Source: Planctomycetota bacterium (GTDB lineage Bacteria > Planctomycetota > UBA1135 > GCA-002686595). Taken from it: a stretch of 64,000 nt of DNA. This document shows positions 1-11,300 of the stretch, in pieces. The position numbers were made by a program, and so were the translations under genes. The notes under the pieces are model-generated. The model was not told the DNA's origin. It saw nothing but the letters and a program-made list of their open reading frames with translations, and did not search any database. How positions within the stretch are numbered: the first letter of the stretch is position 1; each line of letters opens with the position of its first letter. The stretch lies in the NCBI GenBank assembly GCA_016714045.1, contig JADJNY010000003.1:186001-250000 (forward strand), in the 5' to 3' direction.

Positions 1-1178
1 TCACCCGCGCCGGCGACGCCGCCCTCGCCGGTCCCGGTCCGTTCGTCGCGCTCTCCGAGGCGGTCGCCGAAGGCGGCTTCGAGGAGCGCGAGGTCGTCGC
101 CGTCGCGCCTCCGGGCTACGACGTCGTCCACGCGGTGCTGCTCGCGCGCGCGAGCGCGGCGGGCGGCTCGACCGCGGCGGACGACGCGAGCGTCGTCGAG
201 CGCGCGAACCAGACGCCGCCCGCGGCGCAGGTGACCGAGTACCGCTTGCTCACGCAGGGCGCGCCGGCGACGCACGCGCTCCTCTTCAAGGGCGACCGCG
301 TCCTCTTCTCGGGCCTCGAGTTCACGCGGCCGGGCGCCACGCCGGTGTGGGACGCCGTCCCGATGGAGGCGAGCGCGGACGGGAAGCGCATCGTGCTCGC
401 CGCGAAGGGCGCGCACGAGGTCGCGGTGCTGCGCTGCGAGGCGCCGCTCGTCGCGGGCGGCATCGCGACGTTGGGCAGCGGCGCGGACGCCGGGTTCAAG
501 ACGCACGCGAGCGAGTTCGAGCGCGCGGGCGTGAAGGACCTCCTGCTCGGCGGCAAGGGCGACTTCGTGCGCTTCACGTTCGACGCGCCCGTGAAGGTCG
601 TCGGCCGCGCGGAGGGCGCCGCCGTGCGCGTCGCGATCGAAGGCCTCGCCTCCGGCAAGCTCGTGCTCCAGCTCGAGTTCAAGGAAGAGCGCGAGGCCGC
701 GGGCAACCTCGCCTACGCCGCGCGCAACGCGGAGAAGAAGGGCGAACTGGGCGAGAGCCTCGCGCAGTGGTCGACCCTGCTCGACACGTACCCCTACGAG
801 GACGCGCTCGTCGCCGAGGCCGAGGCCGCGCGCGTGCGGCTCTACGCGAAGGGTCTCTCCGAGGTGCGCGACGTGCGCGCCGAGAGCGAGCGCGCGCGTT
901 TCTTCCGCCTGGTCGACCTGTACCGCCAGTGCCGCGACAAGGTGCTCGCGATCGGCCGGCGCTACGCGAAGAGCGACGTCGAGCGCGAAGCGAACGCGCT
1001 CGCGGCGGAGGTCGAGCGCGACCTCGCCGGCCTCGAGGCCGACCTCGACCGCGCGGAGCGCGCGCGGCTCGCCGCGATCCTCGCGGTGCTCGAAGCGCAG
1101 AATGCCACCGGCCTCGCGGCCGAGGTGAAGAGCTACCTCGACGCGCGCCCCGCTCCCGCGGCGGCCGCGAAAGACTGA
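1..1178 (+). CDS. Unknown protein, 5'-truncated by the window edge; coiled-coil C-terminus
   Basis: The frame is already open at base 3 and runs to TGA 1176-1178, so the true start lies before the window; about 391 residues are visible. The first half is beta-rich (for example LLFKGDRVLFSGLEF) with no motif I recognise. The second half, from about base 660, is helical and rich in Glu, Arg and Ala (EEREAAGNLAYAARNAEKKG and following), with the look of TPR-like or coiled-coil helices and no membrane segment. It ends 36 bp before the GspL-like gene and is probably the upstream member of the same operon. I cannot assign a function. Confidence 0.75.
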   Translation, partial: TRAGDAALAGPGPFVALSEAVAEGGFEEREVVAVAPPGYDVVHAVLLARASAAGGSTAADDASVVERANQTPPAAQVTEYRLLTQGAPATHALLFKGDRVLFSGLEFTRPGATPVWDAVPMEASADGKRIVLAAKGAHEVAVLRCEAPLVAGGIATLGSGADAGFKTHASEFERAGVKDLLLGGKGDFVRFTFDAPVKVVGRAEGAAVRVAIEGLASGKLVLQLEFKEEREAAGNLAYAARNAEKKGELGESLAQWSTLLDTYPYEDALVAEAEAARVRLYAKGLSEVRDVRAESERARFFRLVDLYRQCRDKVLAIGRRYAKSDVEREANALAAEVERDLAGLEADLDRAERARLAAILAVLEAQNATGLAAEVKSYLDARPAPAAAAKD

Positions 1179-1214
1179 CCCGCTCGCCTCCGAGCGCGAA
1201 CCCCGCCCGATCCC

Positions 1215-2943
1215 ATGCCCCGCACCGTCACCGGCATCGACCTCGGCCTCTGCAACGCGCGCTTCCTGCGCGGGTACGCGAAGGGGAACACGTTCCACGT
1301 CACGGCGTTCGCGAACTCGCCGCTCTCGAGCAAGGAGCTCCCCGACGGCTGGAGCGCGTGCGAGGTGCCGTTCAAGCCGACGAACGCGCGCGTCGGCGTC
1401 ACCGGCCGCGACGTCAACGTGCGGTACGTCCGCGTGCCGCGCGTCCCCGACTGGCAGCTGCGCAACCTGATGCGCTTCGAGGTCGAAGAGATCGGCGGAC
1501 AATCGGGCGGCGGCGCCGCGCTCGCGAGCGACTTCAACCTGCTCCCGCAGCTCCCCGAGATCGAGGGCGAGGACGTCGTGCTGCTCGCGATGGCGCGCGA
1601 GAGCCTGCTCGAAGCGCACATGGACGGGCTCGCGGGTCTCGGCGGCACGCTGGAGTCGTTCACGCCGAACGCGATCGCGCTCTACAACGCGTGGACGCGC
1701 TACGGTGTCTTGCAGGACGAGACCGTGCTCGTCGCGAACCTCGGCCACGACCACGTCGACGTCGTGATCGCGCGCGGACCCGACCTGCTCTTCGCGCGCA
1801 ACCTGACGGGCGGCTCGCGCCTCTTCGAGGAGGCGATCGCGCAGCGCTTCTCCGTCTCGACGGAGAAGGCGCGCGAGCTCAAGGAGACGATCGCGACGCT
1901 CGACCCGGCCGCGAAGCACACCGATTCGAACGCGGAGAAGGCGAGCCGCTCGATCCTCGCGGCCGCGGGGCAGCTCACGAGCTTGCTCCAGTCCGCCGTC
2001 ATCTTCTGCAAGAGCCAGGTCAAGCTCACCGGGCTCAAGCTCGACCGCGTCGTGCTCTGCGGCGGCGGCGCGGCGCTCGAAGGGCTGCCGAAGTACCTCT
2101 CGAACGCGCTCTCCGTGCCCGTCGAGCTCTTCGACCCGTGGAAGGTCGTCGACACGACGGCATTGCCGGAGGACCAGAAGAGGGAGCTCGAGACGTACGC
2201 GCTCGAGTCCGTCGTCGCGCTCGGCCTCGCGACGATGGCGTCCGATTCGTCGACCTACGGCGTCGAGATCCTGCCCGCGGCGACACGCAAGAAGCGCGCG
2301 TTCGCCGAGCAGCACGCCTGGATGATCGCCGCGGGCGTGCTCGCGGTCGGCTACCTCGGCTGGGACGCGTGGAAGACGCGCGAGGACCTCGCGCGTGCGC
2401 GGCGAGGCGCGCGCGGCCGAGCAGCAGTACAAGCGGGCCAGCGAGACCTCGCGCAAGGCGGAGGAGCTCGTCCTCGAGAACCAGCGGCTCGCGACGTTCG
2501 CGCGCGAGCTCCAGACGACGAAGGGCTCGGGCGAGCAGCTCGCGCGCGTCGTGGCGCTGATGCAGAAGGAGCTGCCCGCCGACTTCTGGGTGACGCAGCT
2601 CTCGACCGAGCGCCGCGCCGATCCCGAGCTCGGCATCCCGCGCGGCGACGAGCGTCCGATCGTCTCCGTCGCCGGACGCGCGCGCGAAGGTGCGAACTCG
2701 CTCGCGACCTTGTACGAGGCCTTCGTGCAGGGCGTGCGCGCGAAGCTCCCGCCGGGACACGCGCTCAAGGAGCGCCTGACGCCGTCGGGTTCGAAGTTCA
2801 CGCTCGACGTGAGCTTCTTCTCGCCGCCCAAGCCGGTCGCCGACGCGCCGAAGAGCACGGCGATCGTCCCGAACGAAAAGGGCGCGGAGGCCGGCTCGCG
2901 CAGCGCGACCGTCGCGCGCGCGACGACGGAGAAGGGGAGCTGA
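1215..2943 (+). CDS. GspL-like / PilM-PilN-type secretion assembly protein (one frameshift)
   Basis: The N-terminal 350 residues have a PilM/FtsA-like actin fold: GIDLG phosphate-1 motif at residues 7-11, ANLGHDHVDVV, and VVLCGGGAALEGL near the end. One membrane segment follows (AWMIAAGVLAVGYLGW), then a PilN-like coiled coil and small alpha/beta domain (LPADFWVTQLSTE, IVSVAGRA). This is the architecture of GspL, the inner-membrane platform protein that recruits the secretion ATPase. The frame is broken at about 2391-2402: the first part reads codons starting at base 1215, the second part resumes one frame on (around 2395) and ends at TGA 2941-2943. A 2-base loss in a CG run, or one extra base, would explain it. 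The start ATG 1215 matches the GIDLG family N-terminus. The next gene begins 4 bp after the stop. Confidence 0.8.
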
Positions 2944-2947
2944 CGCG

Positions 2948-3727
2948 ATGACGTTCAACGACTGGTGGCAGGAGAACAAGCGCTTCGCCGTCGTCACGGC
3001 GTCGGGCGTGCTCGTCTTCGTGATCGGCACGATGCTCGTCGACAAGTTCTTCACGACCGAGCTCAAGGCGAACCAGGCGGCGCTCACGCGCGCGCGCTCG
3101 AAGCTCGCGACGGACAAGCTGTACTCGTCGGAGCAGCTGAAGTCGCTCCAAGCGGACAACGAAGCGTTGGTCGGCGTCACCGACACGTTGCGCAAGGAGG
3201 TCGCGTTCGTCCCGCGCGAGGGCTTCCGACCCGACCCGAAGACCGGCGCCGCGGGCAGCCAGTACTTCCAGGTCGTGTCCGGCGTGCGCGAGAACCTGCT
3301 CACGCTCGCGGGCCGCGCCGGGATGCGCCTGCCCGAGGAACTCGGCCTCCCCGCGCTGTCGCCGACGCGCGAGCCGGAGATCGTGCGCTACCTCGAGGGC
3401 CTCGACCTCGTCGACCGCGCGGTGCACATGGCGCTCGCTGCGGGCGTCGAGCGCATCGACAAGCTCGAGATCAAGCTCGACCCGAAGCTGAACTCGAAGG
3501 ACGGCGTCGGCGCGATCGAGCGCACGCGCGTCGAGATCGCGCTCTCGGGCCGACCCGGTCCGCTCGTGCAGCTCCTCCTCCTCGCGCAGGACGCGAAGGC
3601 GGGCGGACCGCTGCTCGTGGAGAAGTCCGAGATGGCGCCGGCGCGCAACAAGACGGACGAGGCGACGCTCGAGGTCACCTTCGTCGCGGCGCGCCTGCAC
3701 GAAGCCGAGCCGGCGGGCACCCCCTGA
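2948..3727 (+). CDS. GspM / PilO-like inner-membrane protein
   Basis: A 259-residue protein with one N-terminal membrane helix (residues about 13-30, FAVVTASGVLVFVIGTMLV), a charged coiled coil (about 35-85) and a C-terminal alpha/beta domain (LDLVDRAVHMALAAGVERIDKLEI, ALSGRPGPLVQLLLLAQ) as in PilO/GspM or Amuc_1100-like proteins. These partner PilN/GspL in the assembly platform. Its position directly after the GspL-like gene is the main support; sequence resemblance alone is modest. It has no interruption, unlike both neighbours. Confidence 0.7.
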   Translation: MTFNDWWQENKRFAVVTASGVLVFVIGTMLVDKFFTTELKANQAALTRARSKLATDKLYSSEQLKSLQADNEALVGVTDTLRKEVAFVPREGFRPDPKTGAAGSQYFQVVSGVRENLLTLAGRAGMRLPEELGLPALSPTREPEIVRYLEGLDLVDRAVHMALAAGVERIDKLEIKLDPKLNSKDGVGAIERTRVEIALSGRPGPLVQLLLLAQDAKAGGPLLVEKSEMAPARNKTDEATLEVTFVAARLHEAEPAGTP

Positions 3728-3764
3728 ACCAGGCGAGATCCCAGAGGACCTCCGAGGAAACGAC

Positions 3765-6432
3765 GTGGCGTTGCGCAAGGAACAACTGGTCCTGATCCTG
3801 ACCGCCGGAGCGCTCGGGTGGCTCGTGTATTCGGCGACCCGCACGACGACGCGCGCGACGGCGGCGCGCACGGCCGAGCCGCCCGTGCTCGAGCGGCCCG
3901 CCGTGCCCGACGCGAAGCTCGTCGAGTCGGAGCGCCGCGCGCTCGACCTCGCCGGCACGCGCGAGCTCTTCGCGCCGCCGAGCGACACACGCCCGCTCCC
4001 GCCGCTCGACTTCCAGCCGCCGCCGATGGTGGCGCTCGCCGCGCTGCGTCCGCCGCCCGTGCCGGGGCCCGCGCCCGCGCTCTACGGCAAGTTCCTGCGC
4101 GTCGAACCGCGCGTCGTGCCGGTGCCGGACCTGTTCGAGGCGGCGGCCGCCGCCGACGAAGCCGCGCCCGCGCGGACCGCGACGAAGGAGCTCACCGCGA
4201 CCGAGCGCGCCGAGCGCGTCAACGCGTGGAAGAAGCTCTACGACTGGTACCGCTCGAACGACTTCAAGTTCGGCCGCATCGCGAACGACGACCGCTACCG
4301 CCTCGCGAAGCGCGCGAACGACCCGATCCTCTTCGTCGAGGTCAACCCGGAGACGGGCCTGCCCAAGCTCCCCGGCCAACCGCCGGTGCCCGTCGCGCGC
4401 AACGTCGTGCAGGAGTTCGGCTTCGCGGACACCGTCGCGAACCGAATCGAGGTCCAGCGCATCGAGTTCGCCGACCCGTTGCCCGCGTCGCAGTACGACC
4501 AGGCGCTCTTCTTCGCCGCGAGCTGCGTCGAGGAGCGGCACGCGACGCCGCGCGCGCTCGAGGTGGCCGAGGAGCTCTACGGTCGCGCCGCCGCCGCGCT
4601 GAAGGACGATCCCGCGCCGCGCCTCGGCCGCGCACGCGTCTACGAGGCCGGCTTCCAGTTCGAGAAGGCGTTCCAGACCTACCAGGAGATGCTCAACGGC
4701 CCGTGGAGCAAGAACGCGCTCGTCCTGGCGCGGCTCGCGGAGCTCGAGGCGCGCTTCCGCATGTACGACGCGGCCGAAGCGCGGCTGCGCGATGCGGAGC
4801 GCGCGGGCCGCACGCTGTGGCAGGTCCAGGCGGCGCTCGGGCGTTTCCTGCTCGAGCGCGGCCGCGCCGACGAGGCCGTGCCGAGCCTGCGTCTCGCGAA
4901 CCAGCACGAGCCGTCCGCGCCGGAGGCGAAGCACGACCGCGCGCTCCTGCGCTGCGACCTCGGCGCCGCGCTGCTCGCGACGGGCGAGCTCGACCAGGCG
5001 AACGAGTGGTTCCAGAAAGCGCAGCAGGCCGATGCGAACGAGCCGCGCGCGCAGGCGGGTTTGCTCGCCGTCGCGATCGTCCGCGGCGCCGCCGCGACGC
5101 CGGTCGAAGGCGCGCAGGGCTTCGAGCTCGCGCTCGCGAACGGCCTCGCAGCGCTCGCCGGCAAGGACGCCGCGGCGTTCGCGAAGGCGAAGGCGGCGTT
5201 GACGGCGGCGGCGGACGCGGACCCGCTGCGCGCGGCGGCGGCGCTCCGCGCGTTGTCGTGGCTCGCCGAGGTCGCCGGCAACCCCGAGGAAGCGCAGCGC
5301 TACGCCGACCTCGCGCTCGAGAACGATCCGACCGACGCGTGGACGCTCTACCAGCGCGGCCGCGTGCAGGCCGCGCGCGACGACCTCGAGGGCGCGATCG
5401 AGTCGTTCCAACGCGCGCTCGACCAGGAGCTCGACCTCCCGGACGCGCTCGCGGCGCTGGGCGAGCTCATGCACAAGAAGGGCCGCTGGGACGCCGCGGA
5501 CAAGTACCTCGAGCGCGCGATGCTGCTCGATCCGAAGCTCGTCGGCGCCGTCGTGCTGCGCGGGATGAACTTCCTGCGCATGGGCGACCTGCGCGCGGCG
5601 GAAGACGCGCTCAAGGCGGCGCTCGCGCTCGACGCCGAGCACCCGACCGCGCGCAATGCGCTCGCGTGGTGCTGGTACGCTAAGGGCGGCGAGGCGAACG
5701 CGATCGAGGCGCAGACGCGCCTGCGCGAGCTCGACGACGCGCGGCGCGCGTTCCCCGAGACCGACGCGCATCGCGTGTGGGCCCGCGCGCAGATCGAGCG
5801 CATCAAGGACCACCTCGAGAAGGTCGTGTGGAGCGACCGCTTCGAGCGCAAGAGCCTCCTGAACGGCTGGGACGTCGACGAGAAGAGCGGCCCCCTGGTC
5901 GCGATCCACGACGGCGTCGTGACGCTGTCCGGCGCGTTCAAGCAGAACGGCAAGGCGCGCCTGTGGCAGACGAAGAGCGCGGGCCAGTTCGTCGCGCTCG
6001 AGGCCAAGGTGACGATCAAGGCGGGCACGACCGCGAAGGTCGGGCTCTTCGTCTCGCGCGAAACGCAGCGCGGCGGCGAGAGCCAGATCGAGGCCGAGCT
6101 CGCGATCGCGCGCCCGAACGATCCGGGCAAGAACGGCGTGCAGTGGCGCGCGATGAAGCGCGGCGAGGAAGAGCTCCCCTGGACGGACGTGCCGGGCTTC
6201 GAGTGGAAGCTCGACCAGACCGTCACGCTGCGCATCGAGCGCATGGGCGACGCGGCGGACGCGCGTGCGCGTGCTCTTCGACGGCTTCCCGATCGTCGAG
6301 GCGAAGTCGTTCCCGAACCTCGCGCGCACGACGGGCAACCTGTACCTCGGCGTGTTCGCCGACGGACAGACGGGCCGCCAGGTCACGGTCGACGTCGACG
6401 ACGTCGAGGTCACGTACCGGGAGAAGAAGTGA
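3765..6432 (+). CDS. Membrane-anchored TPR protein with C-terminal concanavalin-like domain (one frameshift)
   Basis: The start is GTG 3765, preceded by GAGGAAA at 3754-3760. An N-terminal membrane helix (residues 7-24, QLVLILTAGALGWLVYSA) is followed by a Pro/Ala-rich linker and a GspC-like segment containing ALYGKFLRVEP. At least eight TPR-like repeats lie between about residues 240 and 680 (for example ALGELMHKKGRWDAADKYLE). The last 200 residues are a beta-sandwich resembling LamG or DUF1080 domains (ERKSLLNGWDVDEKSGPLV, VGLFVSRET). The frame breaks at about 6258-6272, next to GCGCGTGCGCG, and continues one frame on through LFDGFPIVEAKSF to TGA 6430-6432. It sits between GspM and GspG, where some T2SS operons keep gspC; function is inferred from position only. 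Confidence 0.75.
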
Positions 6433-7139
6433 TGCCGTACGGAGCCCGAGCCCTCGCGCGCCCCGGAGTCCGTCCGTCCGCGATCGTGAGCGTGTGCGCC
6501 GCACCCCGGCGCCGCGGCGCGCGCGCCGGCTTCACACTGCTCGAGATGCTCGCGGTCATCGTGATCCTCGGCATCCTGATGATCGTGCTCCTCCCGCGGC
6601 TGCTCGGCACGCAGAAGACGGCGCAGGAGCAGCTCGTGCGCGCGTCGCTGGTCCAGATCGGCGCGTCGATCGACGAGTACGAGCACAAGTTCGGCGACTA
6701 CCCGCCGTCCGCGTGGGTCGACGCGTGGGGTACCGCGCCGAACGCGACCAACGTCGGCGCGGAGTGTCTCGTGCAGTCGCTCTGGTCGAACCAGTGGGGC
6801 GGGACGACGCTGTCGGAGGACGGCCTGGTCAACCTCGACGAGGACGAGTCGAAGAAGCCGCTCTCGCGCCTGCCGACCGGCAAGTTGTTCGAGCTCAAGG
6901 ACGCGTGGGACAACCCGATCGCCTACCTCCACCGCCGCGACTACGGGAAGCAGCACGCCTACGTGACGAAGGACGGCGAGACGGGCGAGCTCGTCGACAA
7001 CACGGTCACCGCGGCGACGAACCCGACGACGAAGAGCCCGCGCAACCCGAACAAGTACCAGCTCGTCTCCGCGGGCGCCGACGGGCGCTTCGGCACGGAC
7101 GACGACCTCGGCAACTGGGCCGCGGAGCCCAAGGAATGA
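6432..7139 (+). CDS. GspG-like major pseudopilin
   Basis: 235 residues. The prepilin peptidase site is G33-F34, followed by TLLEMLAVIVILGIL, with the conserved Glu at mature position 5. The N-terminal leader of 32 residues before the site is long. The mature domain has the type II pseudopilin features DAWDNPIAYL and, at the C-terminus, a GspG-type calcium-binding loop, SAGADGRFGTDDDLGNW. The start ATG 6432 overlaps the upstream TGA (TGATG), so translation is probably coupled to the TPR gene. It would form the pseudopilus shaft. Confidence 0.88.
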   Translation: MPYGARALARPGVRPSAIVSVCAAPRRRGARAGFTLLEMLAVIVILGILMIVLLPRLLGTQKTAQEQLVRASLVQIGASIDEYEHKFGDYPPSAWVDAWGTAPNATNVGAECLVQSLWSNQWGGTTLSEDGLVNLDEDESKKPLSRLPTGKLFELKDAWDNPIAYLHRRDYGKQHAYVTKDGETGELVDNTVTAATNPTTKSPRNPNKYQLVSAGADGRFGTDDDLGNWAAEPKE

Positions 7140-7140
7140 G

Positions 7141-8306
7141 ATGAGGGGGAGCGCGCGCATCGCCGGCGTCGATCCCGCGCGCGCGGGAGGCGGCGACTTC
7201 GGCGCGTCGCGCACGCGGAGCGCCGGCGTCGATCCCGCGCGCGCGCAGAGCGCGGGCTGCGGCGCAGCGCGCGTGCGCGCAGGCGCTCGACGGCGCGGCG
7301 TTCGCTCGCGCGCGCCGGGTTCACGCTCGTCGAGCTACTGCTCGTGATCGGCATCCTCGCGCTCGTGTTCGGCTTGGGCTTCGGCGCGATCCTGCGGCTC
7401 GACTTCGGCGAGCAGGTGGCGCTCGCCGAGGTGCAGACGACGCTGCGCTCCGCGCGGAACTTCGCCGTCGCGCAGCGCTCGCCCGCGCGCGCGACGTTCG
7501 ACCGCGCGACCGGCACGATGCGCGCGTCGGGCCTCGCGACGATCGGCACGTGGCGCTTCGAGTCCGACGCGCTCGACGGCGCGTTCGGGATCGCGGGCGT
7601 CCACACCGGCGGGAAGCTCGTCGACGGCGGGTTCCGCGGCAAGGGACTGTCGTTCGCCGGCGAGCCGCCGCGCTCGCGCGTCGAGCTCCCGTTGCAGCAG
7701 GACCCCGCGTGCGTGCTGCGCGACGGCTTCCGCATCACGCTCGCGATCCGTCCGGCCGATGGCGAACAAGAGGGCGGCGGGACGCTGCTCGCGTTCGGCG
7801 AGTCGATCGGCGTCGAGACGTCGTCCGACGGCTCGATCCAGGCGTGGTTCGCGCCCGAGATCGTCGAGGACAAGGGCGGCACGATGCGCGGCGGCAAGAT
7901 CACGCTCAAGACGGACGCGAACGTGCTGCGCGCGGGGCGCTGGTCCGAGCTCGCCATCGCGTACGACCGTGCGACGTTCGTGGTCGAGGTCGACCGCGTC
8001 GCGTGCGCCGCGCGGCGCGAGGACGCGCCCGTGTGGAAGGCGGAGGGCGCGCTCGCGCTCTCGCCCGCGAACGAGCCGTGGCCCGGGACGCTCGACGACC
8101 TCGTCGTCGCGTGCGTGCACGCGGGCGACGAGCTGCGCCTCCCGTCCAAGGTGTCGTTCGCCGCGAGCACGCCCGCCGAGGTGCGCTTCGCGGCCGGCGG
8201 CGGCCTCGACCGCGACGCGCACGAAGGCCCCGTCGCGATCGCGCTCGAGTACGAGGACGGCCGGACGCAGACGGCGCAGGTCAGCCTGTTCGGGATGGTC
8301 GAATGA
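7141..8306 (+). CDS. GspH-like pseudopilin with a LamG-like domain (N-terminal frame broken)
   Basis: The prepilin motif GFTLVELLLVIGILALVFG begins at about 7318 and is read in the frame ending at TGA 8304-8306. In that frame there is no ATG, GTG or TTG between the upstream stop (7137) and GTG 7344, which lies inside the hydrophobic helix and cannot be the real start. The nearest good start, ATG 7141, is in another frame, so a 1-base loss between 7141 and 7318 is likely. After the helix come about 290 residues resembling a concanavalin/LamG fold (RITLAIRPAD, GRWSELAIAYDRATFVVEVD, LDDLVVACV). GspH proteins are usually under 200 residues, so the extra domain is unusual. Confidence 0.75.
7161..7245. 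repeat. 25-bp direct repeat pair inside the GspH leader region
   Basis: The same 25 bases, beginning CGCCGGCGTCGATCC and ending in an alternating CG run, occur at 7161-7185 and 7221-7245, exactly 60 bp apart. In the frame of ATG 7141 both encode AGVDPARA. The pair lies in the segment where the GspH reading frame is lost and may be a slippage or duplication scar. Confidence 0.85.
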
Positions 8307-11300
8307 AGCGCGCCTTCGCGAGTCGATCGACGGTCCCCGCGCGCTCGGCGCGGCGCGGCATGGCGCTCGTGATCGTGCTCGTCGTGCTGCTCGTCCTGCT
8401 CGTGCTCGCGACGCCGTTCCTGCTCATGGCGCGCAACGCGGACAGCGCATCCTCCGCGATCGCCGACCGCGTCGAGGCGCGCATCGCGCTCGACACCGCG
8501 GGCCGGCACGCGCGCGCGGTGCTCGCGGAGAGCCACTCGACCGCGGACGCGACGCCGTACTGGGACGCGCGCGACGAAGTCGCGATCGACAACGCCCTCG
8601 ACCCCGCCTTCCTGGACGCGAACGACCCGAACGGCGCGCAGTGGGACGCCGAGGTCGAGGACCTCGCCGCAAAGATCGACCTGAACTCGTGCCCGCCGCA
8701 CGTCATCGCGAACTTGATGGGCGTCGCGAAGCGCTTCACGGACGCCGTCGCGCCGGACTCGAAGACGCTCAAGCTGAACTCGGCCGCCGGGCTCGAGCCG
8801 CGGGGCTTCCTGTGGGCGAGCGGCGAGCTCGTCCAGTACGAGAAGCTCGTCGACAACGAAGTCGTGCAGTTCACCCGCGGCGTGCTCGGCCCGCCGACCG
8901 GCGTCGATTGGCTCGGCGGACCGCGACCGCCGGGCGACCACGGCATCGGCGAGCCCGTCCTCGACCAGCGCGCCTTTGCGCCGATCCTCTGGCGCCTCGC
9001 GACGCCGGATGGACGCCTTCGCCCGTTCGAGGCGCTCGAAGAGCTGCGGCAGGCCGGCGAGTTCGAGCTCGCGAGCGTGCTCGCGAACGCGGAGGGCCGG
9101 CGCGGCGAGCTCGACGCGGAGGAGCTGCGCCCGCTCCTCGCGTTCGGCAGCGTGCACGGCGGCGTCACCGCCGGCGCGGTGTGGCAGCACCCCGTGCGCA
9201 TCACGTCGCCGATCCAAGGCGGCAAGGACGGCAAGCTGCGCCTCGCCTCGAACCGCTGGATCAACCCGGGCTCGACGGTGCGCATCACGGACGGCGCGAA
9301 CACGGAGCTCGCGGTCATCGCGCACGAAGAGCGCACGGGCGAGGTGTTCCTCGACCGCGTGCTCGTCAACGACTACGCGGCGTGGCGCGCGGAGCTCAGC
9401 GTGCTCGCGCGCCGGCCCGTCAACCTGAACACGGCGAGCCGCCCGGTGCTCGTCGCGCTGTTCGCGAACCTCCAGCTCGAGGGCCGCAACGCGCGCATCC
9501 TGCGCGACGAGGCCGAGAAGCTCGCGGAGCTCGTCGAGCAGTCGCGCCCGATCGAGGGCTTCGAGGACTTCCTGCGCCGCGTCGTGCTGCCCGCGGCGGG
9601 CCTCGAGAAGCTGCCGAGCGACGCGCCGATCGTGCCCGAAGCGCTCGCGGCCGGAGCGGGCCTCGTCACGCCGGACAAGGCGTACGCGCTCTACAGGAAC
9701 GGCCTGAACGCGAACGACGGCGGGCTCGCGTTCTCGACGATGCCGTACTGCTTCACGACGCGCGACGTGTACGAGTTCGAGCTGCGCGCGAGCGTCAGCG
9801 CGCTCTCCGGCGTCGAACGCGCGCGCGCCGTGCGCGACGAGGTCGCGGTCGTCGTGCCGCAGCGCGAGCTCCTGAAGCTCTGGGCGCGTCAGGAGGACTT
9901 CGACGAGGAGCTGCGCCTCTCGACCGACGCGCCGTGGTGGACGACGGGGCCGAACGCGACGACGCGTTGGGACAACGGCGCGTCGCCGCCCTCGCGCCTC
10001 TGGGCGCACATGGGCACCGCCGAGGGCCAGGCCTACTTGCCCGGAGTCACGGACACGAGCGCGTTCAACGACCGCGAGTCTCCGCCGACCGTCGAGCACG
10101 TGTTCGCGTCGCGCGAGAAGACTGCGTGGATCCAGCTGTGGGCCGCGCGCGGGGACGAGATGGGGGAGCGCCAGGGGCGTGTGCTCCACTTCGACCACGA
10201 GACGCGCGACCTGGAGGGCCGCTACCTTCCCGACCAGCCCGTGCGGCGTCCGACGGACGACACGCAGCTGCGCTGGACCGAGAAGCAGGGGCAGAGCGGC
10301 CGTCCGCCGCTCCTGAAGCCGCTCGCGCTCGACCTGTGGGTCAAGCCGCGCTCGCTCGACGCGGGACGCTTGCTCGACGTCGGCGGTTCGTCGCAGGAGA
10401 TCGATCGACTGTCGCTCCTCCTCGAGGGCGAGGACCTCGTGCTGCGCGTGCAGGACGGCGTGGGCGATCACCCCGAGACCGAGTTCAAGGAAGTCGGCGA
10501 GGTGCGCTACCAGCTCGCGCGCGGCGAAGGTCCCGGACTCCCCGCGGAGGTCTGGAGCCATCTGTCCGTCGACGTGCGCGGCAACCGACCGAGCCAGATG
10601 GACCTGCGCGTCAACGGCCTCGCGCACGGCGTGCGGCGACCGGGCCTGACGCGCCTCACCGGCACGGTGACGCAGAGCACGGGCGAGCTCCCCGTCGAGT
10701 CCGTCGAGGGCTTCCCGCCCGAGTGCTGCGTGCGCATCGGAAACGAGCTCGTCGAGGTGCTCGTGCAGAACGGCACGATGAGCGCGCGCCGGCAGGAGAC
10801 GGGGCGCCTCGCGGGCTTCGGCGGCCGCACCGCGCGCGAGCAGTACACGTCGACGGACACGACGGCCACCGCGGAGTACCCGGGCAACGACCTGCCCGCT
10901 GACCTCGGGACGATCGACGACGCACGACGCCGGCGGCGGCTACGCGGCGATCATCCAGTGGGCGAACCCCGCGCAGGTGCGCCAGACGGTGCCGGGCGGC
11001 GCGCTCGGCGGCATCGAGATCGTGCGCTACAGCGGTTGGACCGGGACGACGTTGAACCTCGCGGCGCGCGGCATCCCGCCGAGCGAGCTCCCGACGTTGT
11101 CCGCGGACGCGCAGGGCTGGCTCACGAACCTGCTCGACATCACGGGCGGCGTGACGCGGCGCGCGTTCGTCGTGAACTACCAGTCGTTCTTCACGCAGTT
11201 CAACGCGCAGATCAGCGCGTCGACGTTCGTCGTGCCGATCTCGCTCGCGGTGCCGAGCGCGACGGCGACGGACTACCATCCGCAGGACGGCCAGTCGCAC

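Noticed and set aside
2391..2402. Programmed frameshifting in the GspL-like gene
   Set aside because: No slippery heptamer or downstream pseudoknot is evident, and similar breaks occur at unrelated sites in many neighbouring genes, which fits indels better.
3675..7214. Long antisense open frames, here 1179 codons on the minus strand
   Set aside because: At about 70% GC stop codons are rare in shadow frames. The translation is Arg/Ala/Leu-rich with no domain, and the plus strand carries recognisable genes.
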